Shown: positions 1-8,170, counted from the stretch's first letter. The stretch: DNA of 36,129 nucleotides from an uncultured Bacteroidales bacterium (GCA_949296645.1 CASFPH010000021.1:1-36129), one strand, 5' to 3'. Notes: a model not told the origin generated them from the letters alone. Program-made: numbers and translations.

Positions 1-90
1 TCTGTGTACTGTTGTTACTGATTCTTGTGCACTGTTGTTACCGTTTTCTGTGCACTAACTTTACCATTTTCTGTGCACTCGTGGTTTCTG
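1..90. repeat. Degenerate ~23-bp tandem repeat
   Basis: Four imperfect copies of a unit close to TTCTGTGCACTGTTGTTACC start at about 1, 22, 46 and 69. The array may extend beyond the left edge of the window. No gene overlaps it. Confidence 0.65.
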
Positions 91-96
91 TTTACA

Positions 97-655
97 CCAA
101 ATCGAGTGTGTAATCGGCGTCGTACTGAACTATCTGAAAATGAGCTGATTGACGCGGAGGGCTCTTACGGACTCACCTCGAATTCGGGCGTTTTTCGGGC
201 GAGTCTGTAAGCTGTGTTTTTATATATTGCTGATAATCAGTAAAGTACCTCGGAGCCGCCAACAGACTCGACCGCGCCTGCGAAAGAAAAATTGAACCAA
301 TCCCCGCCAGAGGGCACTCTGAGGCATGTTGCGATTTTAAGGCCAAATCGAGTGTGTAATCGGCGTCGTGCTGAACTATCTGAAAATGAGCTGATTGACG
401 CGGAGGGCTCTTACGGACTCACCTCGAATTCGGGCGTTTTTCGGGCGAGTCTGCAAGCCGAGTTTATATATATTGCTGATAATCAACAAAGTACCTCGAA
501 GCCGCCAACAGACTCGATCGCGCCCGCGAAAGAAAAATTGAACCAATCCCCGCCAGAGGGCACTTTGAGGCATGTTGCGATTTTAAGGCCAAATCGAGTG
601 TGTAATCGGCGTCGTGCTGAACTATCTGAAAATGAGCTGATTGACGCGGAGGATG
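97..655. repeat. 246-bp tandem repeat, structured intergenic element (2.3 copies)
   Basis: The string CCAAATCGAGTGTGTAATCG begins at 97, 343 and 589, giving two spacings of exactly 246 bp. Units 1 and 2 are nearly identical over their full length. Copy 3 follows the consensus to about 650 and then diverges. Foldable segments are visible in the unit: a long imperfect hairpin at 164-211 (CTTACGGACTC against GAGTCTGTAAG, one G-T pair), a small hairpin at 306-325 (GCC-AGAG, loop GGCA, CTCT-GA-GGC), and a 7-bp pairing of AATCGGC (112-118) with GCTGATT (145-151). A further copy lies at the right end of the window. Because 246 is a multiple of three, an ORF happens to stay open across two units; I do not call it a gene. 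Confidence 0.9.
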
Positions 656-736
656 CCCGCGGACTCGTCCGGATTTGTCGTGAATTTCTGCGAGGCGATG
701 TTGAGGACTGTAGTGAGTTGCGCTGGGGCGATGTTG

Positions 737-806
737 TTAATTGCCGTTAATTGCCGTTAATTGTCGTTAATTGTCGTTAATTGCCGTGAATTGTCGTGGA
801 TTGCTG
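737..806. repeat. 10-bp tandem repeat, seven copies
   Basis: Seven successive 10-mers of the form TTAATTGCCG or TTAATTGTCG occupy 737-806; the last two drift to TGAATTGTCG and TGGATTGCTG. The array ends 14 bp before the stop codon of the minus-strand GtrA gene, so it lies just 3' of that operon. The 651-736 stretch before it holds nothing I recognise. Confidence 0.9.
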
Positions 807-820
807 GTTGGGCAGGTTTG

Positions 821-1216
821 TCAGAAGTTGAATGTGTAGTTCATGAAAAAGTTCCAGAATGTGACAACTCCTATGGCAATGAGCTTGGAAAGGTAGAAAT
901 TGAGTTTGAATCTTCCGTGTATTATGTAGATTGTTAGGTTGTTGATGATAAGCCCTATGAGGGATATCCCAAGGAAGATCATATATTGCATTGCAATTTC
1001 CGGATCTGTGCTGTGGAATGTCCAGGCTCTGTTGAGAAAATAGTTGGATGTTGCGGCACAGATGAATCCTATGGAGTTGGCGACGTATTTGTTGAGTTTT
1101 AGGATTTCTTTGCAGAAGTATGTGATTCCGAAATCGACTATTACACCTGATCCTCCAACGATACAGAATTTGATGAATTTTTCGATAAGGGCAGAGTATT
1201 GTTGCAAGTTCAGCAT
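821..1216 (-). CDS. GtrA family membrane protein
   Basis: This 131-residue protein has four predicted membrane segments and the GtrA-family pattern (Lys-Phe then Val-Gly-Gly near residues 14-23, Asn-Tyr-Phe-Leu-Asn-Arg-x-Trp-x-Phe near residues 57-67). GtrA proteins are thought to flip polyprenyl-phosphate-linked sugars across the inner membrane so that a membrane glycosyltransferase can use them on the outer face. It is the last gene of a minus-strand run containing two GT39-type glycosyltransferases, which fits that role. No GtrB-type (GT2) enzyme that would load the lipid carrier is in the window. Length is normal for the family. The family is secure; the sugar and acceptor cannot be deduced. 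Confidence 0.88.
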   Translation of the reverse strand: MLNLQQYSALIEKFIKFCIVGGSGVIVDFGITYFCKEILKLNKYVANSIGFICAATSNYFLNRAWTFHSTDPEIAMQYMIFLGISLIGLIINNLTIYIIHGRFKLNFYLSKLIAIGVVTFWNFFMNYTFNF

Positions 1217-1421
1217 GTCGTGTCTTTTTATTCGTTTTTATGTTGTATTAACCGGCGGCTCGTGCTTGTGCTCGTGCTTATGTTCGTGTTTGTGCTGGCG
1301 TTCGAGCTTATGTAGCGTGTTTGTATTAGTGCTTGTTATTAGTGTTCGTGGTTGTACTATCGTTCGTATTTGTGCTGAGTCCCGGACAGTCAGTCGCTTT
1401 CAATTAATATGCCACGTTGTT
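1217..1421. other. Intergenic low-complexity spacer between GT39 gene and gtrA
   Basis: About 1255-1345 is a degenerate run of TGCTCG/TGCTTG/TGTTCG-like hexamers. No gene or clear promoter was seen. It separates gtrA from the upstream GT39 gene, while the other joints in this operon are only 5 to 38 bp, so gtrA may have its own promoter or the spacer may have grown by repeat expansion. Confidence 0.5.
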
Positions 1422-3371
1422 TTATTTGACCTTTACGTGTTTCGATTTGCCGTTGAACCAAAATGAGTAGCCTGTTCTGTTTATTGCAAAGCCTACATAG
1501 TATTTTCCGTCGGATAGTGATTCAGGCACCGTGAATCTTATTTTGGTGGATGCGGTGCTTCCGGCTGGAACGGTAATAGGATAAGTTGCCAGGAAGTCGG
1601 ATATATTTTGCTTGCGGTTGCTCGTTTCTTGCTTGCGGTCGCTCGTGTCTTGTTTGCGGTCGCTCGTGTCTTGCTTGCAGGCGGATGTTTTCTCGGCGGA
1701 TGTTTTCTGGTGGTTGTTCTGGTGGTTTGCCGGGGAAGATGCTGCAGAATCGTGGCTGCGGTCCGGCAGCAGGTCGAATGTGTCGGTGCGGTAGAGGCTT
1801 GTACGCCATATCATTGTGAGTATGCTGTAGTCGCCGTCCAGTGTTATGTCATACGGATACGGGTTGTGTATTTCGAGAGGGATATCGAGCGTTTCACCTG
1901 CGTTGACTTCTTCCGGAAGTTCTGGGAATGTTATTTCCACTTTCCGGACAGGGTGGAAGTCGTTGTCCGTAAAATATGTGAATGTGGTGCCGTTTGCCAG
2001 TGTTATTTCCTTGAGGACAGGTGTTATGGTGTCGGTCCTCTCTTTGCTGATAAGGCTTTTGTTGCATTCTATGGCTACCGGTTTCCCAGTGAAGTCCATA
2101 TCGTCGTTGCGGTATTGCCATTGGTGTGTGCGGTAATATATCTGCGGCTGGCAGTAGGCTCTGTTTCCGGTGTAGAATATGTATTTCGATGCTATTGCAT
2201 AGCTTCCGTTGAATATTACCGGAATGTTGTCCGTCTTTTCGGCTATTTCGGTGAATGACTTTTTATTGTTGAATATTTCGAACCGTATTCCTATCGGGTT
2301 GAATATCATTTCTATCCTTACAAGTATAACAAGAATGATGGTGATTCTGCATATCATTACCGTGTAGCGGCGTGTCTTTGGATGTACTCTGACATAATTG
2401 AACAGGACGTAGATCAGACCGAATACGGAAACTATTATCCATTGTGGTTGTACGTGGCCTCTGAGAGCAGAGAACATGAAAAATACGATGAATGCGGGAG
2501 GCAGGAATCCAAGCACTTTCCCTATGGTGTCGGCAGCCTTTGTTTTTCTCCATGCCTGTATGTAAAGCGGTACAAAGAACGGATTGAATACTACGGCAAT
2601 GTTGAGCAGGTATTCCGTCAGGTAGCTGAACCTGAAGTCTGCGTTTCTGTCACTTGTATGGTATAAAAATGATGCCCAGTCGTGATTGTATTCCCACATG
2701 AGGTGCGGGAGTATCAGAAGTGCTGTGATTGCTCCGCTGAGATATAGAGTTGGTCTTCTGAATACGGCAGGTGCGTATACGAGGGCTGACAGCATGGTGA
2801 AAATTACGACGAGGGCTCCGTGGTATTTGCTGTAGGCCATTGCCGTCATTGCAAGTCCCATTGCAATCCATGCGTATTTTCTGCCTTCGGTAAACCATTT
2901 GAAAGTTAGAAGGAAGACAGCTGATGTGAACAGCAGTGGAGCATCCGGTACGGCTACGAAACCATAGAGTTGGAGTATGACGGTTGACGCGGATATCATT
3001 GCGAAAAGTTCCCCGTCCTTGCGTGTCATTTTATCCCTTCCCGGAATTAATTTCCACAATATGTACAGGTACAGCGGTTGCAGAACGGTGACAAAGAAGC
3101 GTACACCCAGTTCGGAAGATCCGAATATCAGTTCTCCTGCCTTGATCAGAAGGGCTATCATCGGCGGATGATCGTAATATGCCCAGTCGATGTTTTGTGC
3201 GAATATATGATAATATGCCTCGTCGTGTGCGAGTTCCGTAAATGCTGATTGCAGCAGATTTATTATCCACCATACTGCCATCCAGAATATTACGGTTGCG
3301 TCAGGGGAGAGGTTCCTGTATGCGGATGATGCTTTTCCGAAAATTTTTCTTATGTAGTTGCTGTCACTCAT
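1422..3371 (-). CDS. GT39/PMT-like membrane glycosyltransferase with C-terminal Ig-like domain
   Basis: This 649-residue protein has the hallmarks of the PMT_2/ArnT-like GT39 superfamily: an acidic pair in the first periplasmic loop (Asp50-Glu51, followed by AYYH), then YYDHPPM (Asp67-His68-Pro69-Pro70), then many hydrophobic segments to about residue 350. Such enzymes transfer a sugar from a polyprenyl-phosphate donor to an envelope acceptor outside the inner membrane. From about residue 450 the protein is soluble and beta-rich, like a periplasmic Ig-like domain, interrupted by a repetitive linker at roughly 560-588 (four versions of Lys-Gln-Asp-Thr-Ser-Asp-Arg). The start is 5 bp after the stop of the methyltransferase gene, so the two are probably co-transcribed. 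Donor and acceptor are unknown. Confidence 0.85.
   Translation of the reverse strand: MSDSNYIRKIFGKASSAYRNLSPDATVIFWMAVWWIINLLQSAFTELAHDEAYYHIFAQNIDWAYYDHPPMIALLIKAGELIFGSSELGVRFFVTVLQPLYLYILWKLIPGRDKMTRKDGELFAMISASTVILQLYGFVAVPDAPLLFTSAVFLLTFKWFTEGRKYAWIAMGLAMTAMAYSKYHGALVVIFTMLSALVYAPAVFRRPTLYLSGAITALLILPHLMWEYNHDWASFLYHTSDRNADFRFSYLTEYLLNIAVVFNPFFVPLYIQAWRKTKAADTIGKVLGFLPPAFIVFFMFSALRGHVQPQWIIVSVFGLIYVLFNYVRVHPKTRRYTVMICRITIILVILVRIEMIFNPIGIRFEIFNNKKSFTEIAEKTDNIPVIFNGSYAIASKYIFYTGNRAYCQPQIYYRTHQWQYRNDDMDFTGKPVAIECNKSLISKERTDTITPVLKEITLANGTTFTYFTDNDFHPVRKVEITFPELPEEVNAGETLDIPLEIHNPYPYDITLDGDYSILTMIWRTSLYRTDTFDLLPDRSHDSAASSPANHQNNHQKTSAEKTSACKQDTSDRKQDTSDRKQETSNRKQNISDFLATYPITVPAGSTASTKIRFTVPESLSDGKYYVGFAINRTGYSFWFNGKSKHVKVK
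1608..1691. repeat. 21-bp in-frame minisatellite inside the GT39 gene
   Basis: Three near-identical 21-bp units start at 1608, 1629 and 1650, with a decayed fourth at 1671. A 15-bp duplication (GCGGATGTTTTCTCG type) follows at 1681. Each 21-bp unit encodes seven residues, so copy-number change would keep the reading frame. Confidence 0.9.
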
Positions 3372-3376
3372 TTCGG

Positions 3377-4951
3377 TTATACTCTTTTGGATGCAAAAAT
3401 AATGGTATTGCCGTTATATTTTGTTATGAACAGGTGTATTTCTCCACCATCTTTCATTTTCAGTTTTTTGCGTATTTCTTCGCTTGTTGCCGGGAAATTT
3501 TTTGTGGTTATTTCTGCGGAGCCGTATTTTCCCCTAAGTATGTGCAGGGATTTTTTATCAGCCCTGTACTTGCCTTCCACCTTGTAGATTTTTCCGGGAA
3601 ATTCCTTGTCGGCCCTGTCCGAGAAGTACAGATGCGTGTTGTTGTCGGGTTTGCTTAGCCCGAAGTCCGAGGCTATTTTTCTGAAGGCGCCTCCTTTGAT
3701 TATCGATTTGTTGGGTTCATAAATGTACAGTTCTGCATCTGAATCTGCATTTGAATCTGCATTTGAATCTAAATCAGTAGGACCGCCGTTGTCCGGCTGC
3801 ATAATGCGGGAGTCTGTCATTTTTGCCATGGCTTCCGATTCTTCTTTCAGCGTGAATTTATACGTCTGCATCCTGTTGTCCGGTGATTCGATGTTTACCG
3901 TAATAAGAGGAACATCTTCAGGCATTGTGCCGGTATCTGGTATATTACAGTAATTACTGTAATCACTGTAATTGTCAGGACTGCCTGTTTCCTGGCCGGT
4001 GCCGTTGTCCTGAATATTGCCGGGTTCAAGCACGAACAGAAGTTCCTTGCATTCGTTTTTTACTGATATTATATGGACTTCTTTTGTTTCCGGAAGTTTT
4101 TCAAGGCTGTCCCTGATATCTATCATGGGCGACAGTTTCGCTATTATCCTTCCGGATATGGCGAACAGATGTTCCTTTATTGCAGTCAGGTCTGGTGTGC
4201 AGTCCGATATTCCGTATACTCGTTTTGAATTTTTGTCCCTTCTGGCCGGGTCAAGATAGATTGTGGTGTATGGTGCCGGTTCTTTGCGTGGAATGTGGAT
4301 ATTGTCGTGGTTGAGGCAGTTGCTATGGCTGCTGTGGATATTGTCGTGGTTGCGGCAGTGGCTGTGGCAGTTGCTGTGGCTGTTGTGGATATTGTCGTGG
4401 TTGCGGCAGTGACTGTTGTGGCTGTTGTGGCTATGGCCGGTACCGGTTTCGGGGTTTGCGGTAATCGACAGCGCATCGACTTCCCTGTTATATACGGTTA
4501 TGTTGTCGGCGCCAAGTGCAATGAAGTTCCACGCGGCACATTCGGAAAGCACTGTGTCCTTTTCAAAATAGTCCACCTTGCGGCATTGCCTTGAGATGAA
4601 GTAGGTGTCTACCCCCAATCCTCCGGTAAGGTCTGCACACAGTTCGTCTCTACCGAACAGGGAAGCCTTGTACCTTGCAGTGGCTTCAGAACTGCATTGT
4701 TCCATGCAGAGTGAATTCGGATAAAGCAATTCCGTTACGGCATGGAATGAGGGCAGTTTCTGTGCAGTTTTCTTACGTGCTTCGAGGGATGAGCATACTA
4801 TCATTCTATCGTATTCTTCTTCCGGGGATTTGTCTGAGGGCAGCTTTGCAGTATCATTGTCCGCATTTGAGGCAACGATTCTTGCAGTATGTCCGTATTT
4901 CTTTAATACGTATTCCTTTTCTATGATATATTCCCTGTCTGCAGGATTCAT
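3377..4951 (-). CDS. Class I SAM-dependent methyltransferase, Thump-like (PG_1098 type)
   Basis: The 524-residue protein has a class I methyltransferase core: motif I DLTGGLGVD at residues 107-115, an acidic motif II after VDYFEKD (near 127-132), and DPARRD at 234-239. It resembles the Thump-like SAM methyltransferases common in Bacteroidota, with a C-terminal substrate-binding region; the substrate is unproven, probably RNA. Two low-complexity insertions interrupt it: residues 171-221 are rich in His, Cys, Asn and Ser (14 His, 4 Cys) just before DPARRD, and about 391-405 repeats Asp-Ser-Asn-Ala. Without them the length would be close to a typical member. It lies 38 bp after one GT39 gene and 5 bp before the other, an odd partner for envelope enzymes. 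Confidence 0.8.
   Translation of the reverse strand: MNPADREYIIEKEYVLKKYGHTARIVASNADNDTAKLPSDKSPEEEYDRMIVCSSLEARKKTAQKLPSFHAVTELLYPNSLCMEQCSSEATARYKASLFGRDELCADLTGGLGVDTYFISRQCRKVDYFEKDTVLSECAAWNFIALGADNITVYNREVDALSITANPETGTGHSHNSHNSHCRNHDNIHNSHSNCHSHCRNHDNIHSSHSNCLNHDNIHIPRKEPAPYTTIYLDPARRDKNSKRVYGISDCTPDLTAIKEHLFAISGRIIAKLSPMIDIRDSLEKLPETKEVHIISVKNECKELLFVLEPGNIQDNGTGQETGSPDNYSDYSNYCNIPDTGTMPEDVPLITVNIESPDNRMQTYKFTLKEESEAMAKMTDSRIMQPDNGGPTDLDSNADSNADSDAELYIYEPNKSIIKGGAFRKIASDFGLSKPDNNTHLYFSDRADKEFPGKIYKVEGKYRADKKSLHILRGKYGSAEITTKNFPATSEEIRKKLKMKDGGEIHLFITKYNGNTIIFASKRV
3732..3767. repeat. 12-bp in-frame tandem repeat in the methyltransferase gene
   Basis: Three copies of TCTGCATCTGAA/TCTGCATTTGAA lie head to tail. 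On the minus strand they encode repeated Asp-Ser-Asn-Ala. Confidence 0.85.
4295..4436. repeat. 39/51-bp in-frame repeat in the methyltransferase gene
   Basis: GTGGATATTGTCGTGGTTG recurs at 4295, 4334 and 4385, giving spacings of 39 and 51 bp (both multiples of three, differing by 12). The rest of each unit consists of GTGGCTGTTGTG-like short repeats. It encodes the His/Cys/Asn-rich insertion. Confidence 0.88.
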
Positions 4952-4989
4952 GGATTCAGCGCTTTTATTGCTTTCAGTGTTTTTTATGC

Positions 4990-6720
4990 CTATCGGCCCG
5001 ACTGTTCGGGAATAAGGGGTACGGCCCTGAGGTTATGTTCAGGAAGATTGTCGAGGTTCTTGCATCTGTACACTTTGAATCTTACGACATCCTTCCCGTT
5101 TCTTGTGATGTTTATCGTTTTTACGAATTCTGTAGTCTCAAAGAATTGGCTGAAGAAATCCAGGCTGTCGTAGTGGTATCTTGACGACAATATGAGATAT
5201 GCGTTGTCTCCGAGATTTATTCCTCCTCTCTTGACAGTTATCCATGCATATTTGTGCGTATTTTCGAGTTTGCCTATGGTTTTGACCACCATTCTATTTG
5301 GGGATGCCACGTAATAGTCGAGATGTGCGGCAGGAAACCAGTTGCCGGCAAGTATGTATGCAGATTCTGGCATTTTGCCGTGTCTGATATCGTCAAGTCT
5401 TATTTCCGAGAACTTTTCTGAAAGCTGTTTCCATCCGTACATGTCGAGGGTGAAATCGCTTTTTCCGAGTTTTTCGGGTTCGTCTTCAGGAAGCACATTG
5501 GGAATACCGGTGTTTATGAAAAATACCCCGATTGCGGTAATGGCGGCAATGGTTATGAGCGCCGCCTGTATCGATGCCGGGATGAACACGCTTTCCCCTT
5601 TTTTGACCGATTCGACTTCTTTTTCCTTCAGTTTTTCGTTGTAATGGGCCGATGCCGGTATATAGTGGACTGTATCCATCTTCCCTGATTTTCCGGCAAT
5701 GTTTTTGTATGATCCCCTTTCGACCTTGTCGGCTATGTATGATGCCGCTATCAGCATAAGTGAAAAGTAGGCCGGGGAAGACCAGTGCGGAAGTGTTTCC
5801 TTGAACAGAGATATGAAGAGGAATATGGCAATCATGGGCAGTGACATGAGCAGGAAGAATCTCATCTGTTCCTTTTTGAGATATTTGTGCCGTCTGTATC
5901 CTGCCAGTGCCGCTATGATGATTATTATGTTTACCGGGTTGTTGTACAGGATTGCCCCTGCTATCTCACGCCCGAAATAGAAAAGTTTCAGACCTTCGAA
6001 GTGGCTTACCCTGTTGCCGTGGAAAGTGAAGCTTATCCAGTCGTTCTGTACGTTCCATACTATTACAGGCAGCAGGATTACTATCGATATAAGCCCGGAC
6101 AGATACAGGTAGGGATTGAGAAATCCTTTTCTTTTGTACAGAAGAAGATAGAGTCCGAGTCCGCCCCAAAGATATGCGGATGAGTATTTCGAGAACATTG
6201 CGAGCCCTATGAAAAGTCCGGCGAGAATGAGAGCGTGGTTCCCGAGGTTGATTTTCTCCCTGTCCTTTTCGTCTTCCGGAACCATGGCGTATTCGTGCAG
6301 GAAATATAACGAAAGAAGGAAGAACAGGCTTTGCGGAGTATCCGGCATTATGAACGTGCCGACGATTATTGAACAGTATATCGATGCGGTGTAAAGGAAA
6401 GCCGCATACATGCCTGTCATTTCATTCTTTATCTTTCGTCCCAGCACGTATATCATCCACGTGTTCAGGGAGCCGATTATTATGGATGCGCTTCTTATGA
6501 AGAATTCGTCCGATAATGCCAGATTGGCTGTAAGTGTCTGTATGATCAGTCCTATCATCGGAGGATGATCGAAGTGGCTCAGACTCGGGAACAGGGCATA
6601 GCACCAGTAATAGACTTCGTCATTCCCGAGTTCAAGTATGGCGGCTATGAATGACCTGATGAGTGCCGATATGACAATCAGCCATATTACGGTTCTTTTT
6701 ATGTTTCCGTTGTTTTTCAT
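4990..6720 (-). CDS. GT39/PMT-like membrane glycosyltransferase
   Basis: This 576-residue polytopic membrane protein carries the GT39 signature twice seen in this operon: Asp34-Glu35 with VYYWCYAL, then HFDHPPMIG (Asp51-His52-Pro53-Pro54). About ten further hydrophobic segments follow, and then a soluble periplasmic tail from about residue 410. Family members move a sugar (or aminosugar, as ArnT does) from a polyprenyl-phosphate to lipid A, glycan or protein on the outer face of the inner membrane. It begins 19 bp after the MATE gene stop and ends 38 bp before the methyltransferase start, so it sits in the same transcription unit. It is a paralogue of the GT39 gene at 1422-3371 but lacks that gene's repeat-containing Ig-like domain. 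Specificity is unknown. Confidence 0.85.
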   Translation of the reverse strand: MKNNGNIKRTVIWLIVISALIRSFIAAILELGNDEVYYWCYALFPSLSHFDHPPMIGLIIQTLTANLALSDEFFIRSASIIIGSLNTWMIYVLGRKIKNEMTGMYAAFLYTASIYCSIIVGTFIMPDTPQSLFFLLSLYFLHEYAMVPEDEKDREKINLGNHALILAGLFIGLAMFSKYSSAYLWGGLGLYLLLYKRKGFLNPYLYLSGLISIVILLPVIVWNVQNDWISFTFHGNRVSHFEGLKLFYFGREIAGAILYNNPVNIIIIIAALAGYRRHKYLKKEQMRFFLLMSLPMIAIFLFISLFKETLPHWSSPAYFSLMLIAASYIADKVERGSYKNIAGKSGKMDTVHYIPASAHYNEKLKEKEVESVKKGESVFIPASIQAALITIAAITAIGVFFINTGIPNVLPEDEPEKLGKSDFTLDMYGWKQLSEKFSEIRLDDIRHGKMPESAYILAGNWFPAAHLDYYVASPNRMVVKTIGKLENTHKYAWITVKRGGINLGDNAYLILSSRYHYDSLDFFSQFFETTEFVKTINITRNGKDVVRFKVYRCKNLDNLPEHNLRAVPLIPEQSGR

Positions 6721-6739
6721 TGTATATGTCGTTCGTGCG

Positions 6740-8104
6740 TTATCTGTTTGTCGTCTGTCTTTTTTCGGCTATTATTCTGTTAATAAGCCTTTTGAATCTT
6801 ATACTGAACAGTATTCCGGCGAAAAGGAGTCCGGCTGCCAGTCCTGCCCATACTCCGTAGACTCCCATGCCGAGAATGAAGCCGCAGATGTATCCGAGAG
6901 GAATGCATACCAGATAATATGATATGGCGGAAAGATACATCGGTACCTTTACGTCTGCAAGGGCCCTGAGAGATGCCATGCTTGCGAGCTGCAATGCGTC
7001 GAATATCTGGTATATTCCTACCATTATGAGAAGGTTGGCGGCGATGTCTGTCACATCTCTGTCGGAGGTGTAGAGCGTCGGTATGAAGTTTCTGAGAAGC
7101 AGGAAGATTATAGCGGCGGTACCCATCATCGCCATGCTTAGATGTATGGATGCTGTTCCTGCCATTCCGGCATCTTCATATTTGCCTTCACCGAACTGGT
7201 GGGATACTCTTATTGTTGCTGCGGAGCCTATTCCGAGTGCAATCATGAATGACAGTCCGCTAAGGCTCTGGGCTATCTGGTGTCCCGCAAGGGTCGTCGC
7301 TCCCAGCCATCCTACCATTATGGTGCTGAAACTGAATGCCGTTATTTCGGTAAGCGACTGGATTGACAACGGAAAGGATGTTACCAGCACCTTTTTGATG
7401 GAGTTTTTAGTTATCGCCTGTTTCGAGAAGTATTTCATGTAGTGTCTGTATGGATATACAGTGAACAACAGCATGATGAATCCTCCCAACATCAGTATCC
7501 TGCTTATAAGTGTTGCGAGCGCGGCACCCTGTACGCCCATGGCCTGGGAGCCGAGTTTGCCGTAGATGAATACCCAGTTCAGGAATATGTTGAGCACGTT
7601 GGATGCCAGCGTCAGGTACATCGCGTATTTCGTTATTCCTATGCCTTCCGAGAACTGCCTTATGCAGAAAAACATTATTGTCGGGATGAGCGATATTATT
7701 GTAAGATAGTAATATTGCCTTGCGAAGTGGAGTACTTCCGGTTCCTGTCCCATAAACGGCATCATTATGCCTATCAGCGTCATGACTGCCGTTACGAGGG
7801 CGCTTATTCCCAGATCCGCGATTATGGAATTCTGGAAATGGCCGGCTGCTTTCCTGAAATTTCCTTTCCCGTATTCCTGTCCTATCAGCGGAGTCGACCC
7901 CATGGTGAATCCGGTACAGAATACCATACCTATGATTATAAGGGAATTGGCAAACGAAACTCCTGCCAGTTCATTGGTTCCCACGTGTCCTACCATGATG
8001 TTGTCTGCAAGCTGCACTATGACCTGTCCGGCCTGTGTCACCATAATCGGGAGTGCGACTTTCAGGTTGCGTCTGTAGAATGGAATATATTTTTTGAAAT
8101 ACAT
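6740..8104 (-). CDS. MATE family efflux transporter
   Basis: This 454-residue protein has twelve hydrophobic segments in two homologous halves. The MatE pattern is clear: LADNIMVGHVG-like sequence in the first half, then GSTPLIGQEYGKG, and the matching STIMVGWLGATTLAGHQIAQSL in the second half. MATE carriers expel cationic drugs, flavonoids or metabolites using a sodium or proton gradient. It is the first gene of the minus-strand run that continues with GT39, methyltransferase and GT39 genes, and it is divergent from the phosphohexomutase gene with 93 bp between the two starts. The length is standard. The substrate cannot be predicted, and a link to the glycosyltransferases is only positional. 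Confidence 0.92.
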   Translation of the reverse strand: MYFKKYIPFYRRNLKVALPIMVTQAGQVIVQLADNIMVGHVGTNELAGVSFANSLIIIGMVFCTGFTMGSTPLIGQEYGKGNFRKAAGHFQNSIIADLGISALVTAVMTLIGIMMPFMGQEPEVLHFARQYYYLTIISLIPTIMFFCIRQFSEGIGITKYAMYLTLASNVLNIFLNWVFIYGKLGSQAMGVQGAALATLISRILMLGGFIMLLFTVYPYRHYMKYFSKQAITKNSIKKVLVTSFPLSIQSLTEITAFSFSTIMVGWLGATTLAGHQIAQSLSGLSFMIALGIGSAATIRVSHQFGEGKYEDAGMAGTASIHLSMAMMGTAAIIFLLLRNFIPTLYTSDRDVTDIAANLLIMVGIYQIFDALQLASMASLRALADVKVPMYLSAISYYLVCIPLGYICGFILGMGVYGVWAGLAAGLLFAGILFSIRFKRLINRIIAEKRQTTNR

Positions 8105-8132
8105 TTTGTTTCCGTTTGCAGGTATTTGGTTG

Positions 8133-8140
8133 CAAATATA
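8133..8140 (-). promoter_or_regulatory. Candidate -7 box for the MATE operon
   Basis: On the minus strand this reads TATATTTG, matching the Bacteroidota -7 consensus TAnnTTTG, 28 bp before the MATE start codon. A good -33 TTTG is not present at normal spacing (TTTA is at 22 bp), so this is tentative. Confidence 0.45.
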
Positions 8141-8162
8141 ATCTTCTTATCAGGATTTATGT

Positions 8163-8170
8163 TAAATTTG
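8163..8170 (+). promoter_or_regulatory. Candidate -7 box for the phosphohexomutase gene
   Basis: TAAATTTG matches TAnnTTTG and lies 27 bp before the ATG at 8198. The expected upstream TTTG is not at canonical spacing. It would give a short A/T-rich leader, as is usual in this phylum. Confidence 0.45.

Noticed and set aside
97-655. Possible CRISPR array
   Set aside because: The units are 246 bp, contiguous and without unique spacers, and no cas gene is in the window.
292-750. 152-residue ORF running through two 246-bp units
   Set aside because: It stays open only because 246 is divisible by three; the corresponding frame stops at 208-210 in unit 1, it has no recognisable domain, and conservation is at nucleotide level in structured segments.
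1608-2258. 216-residue plus-strand ORF opposite the GT39 gene
   Set aside because: It is an antisense shadow produced in part by the 21-bp repeat; its translation is Cys/Val-rich low complexity.
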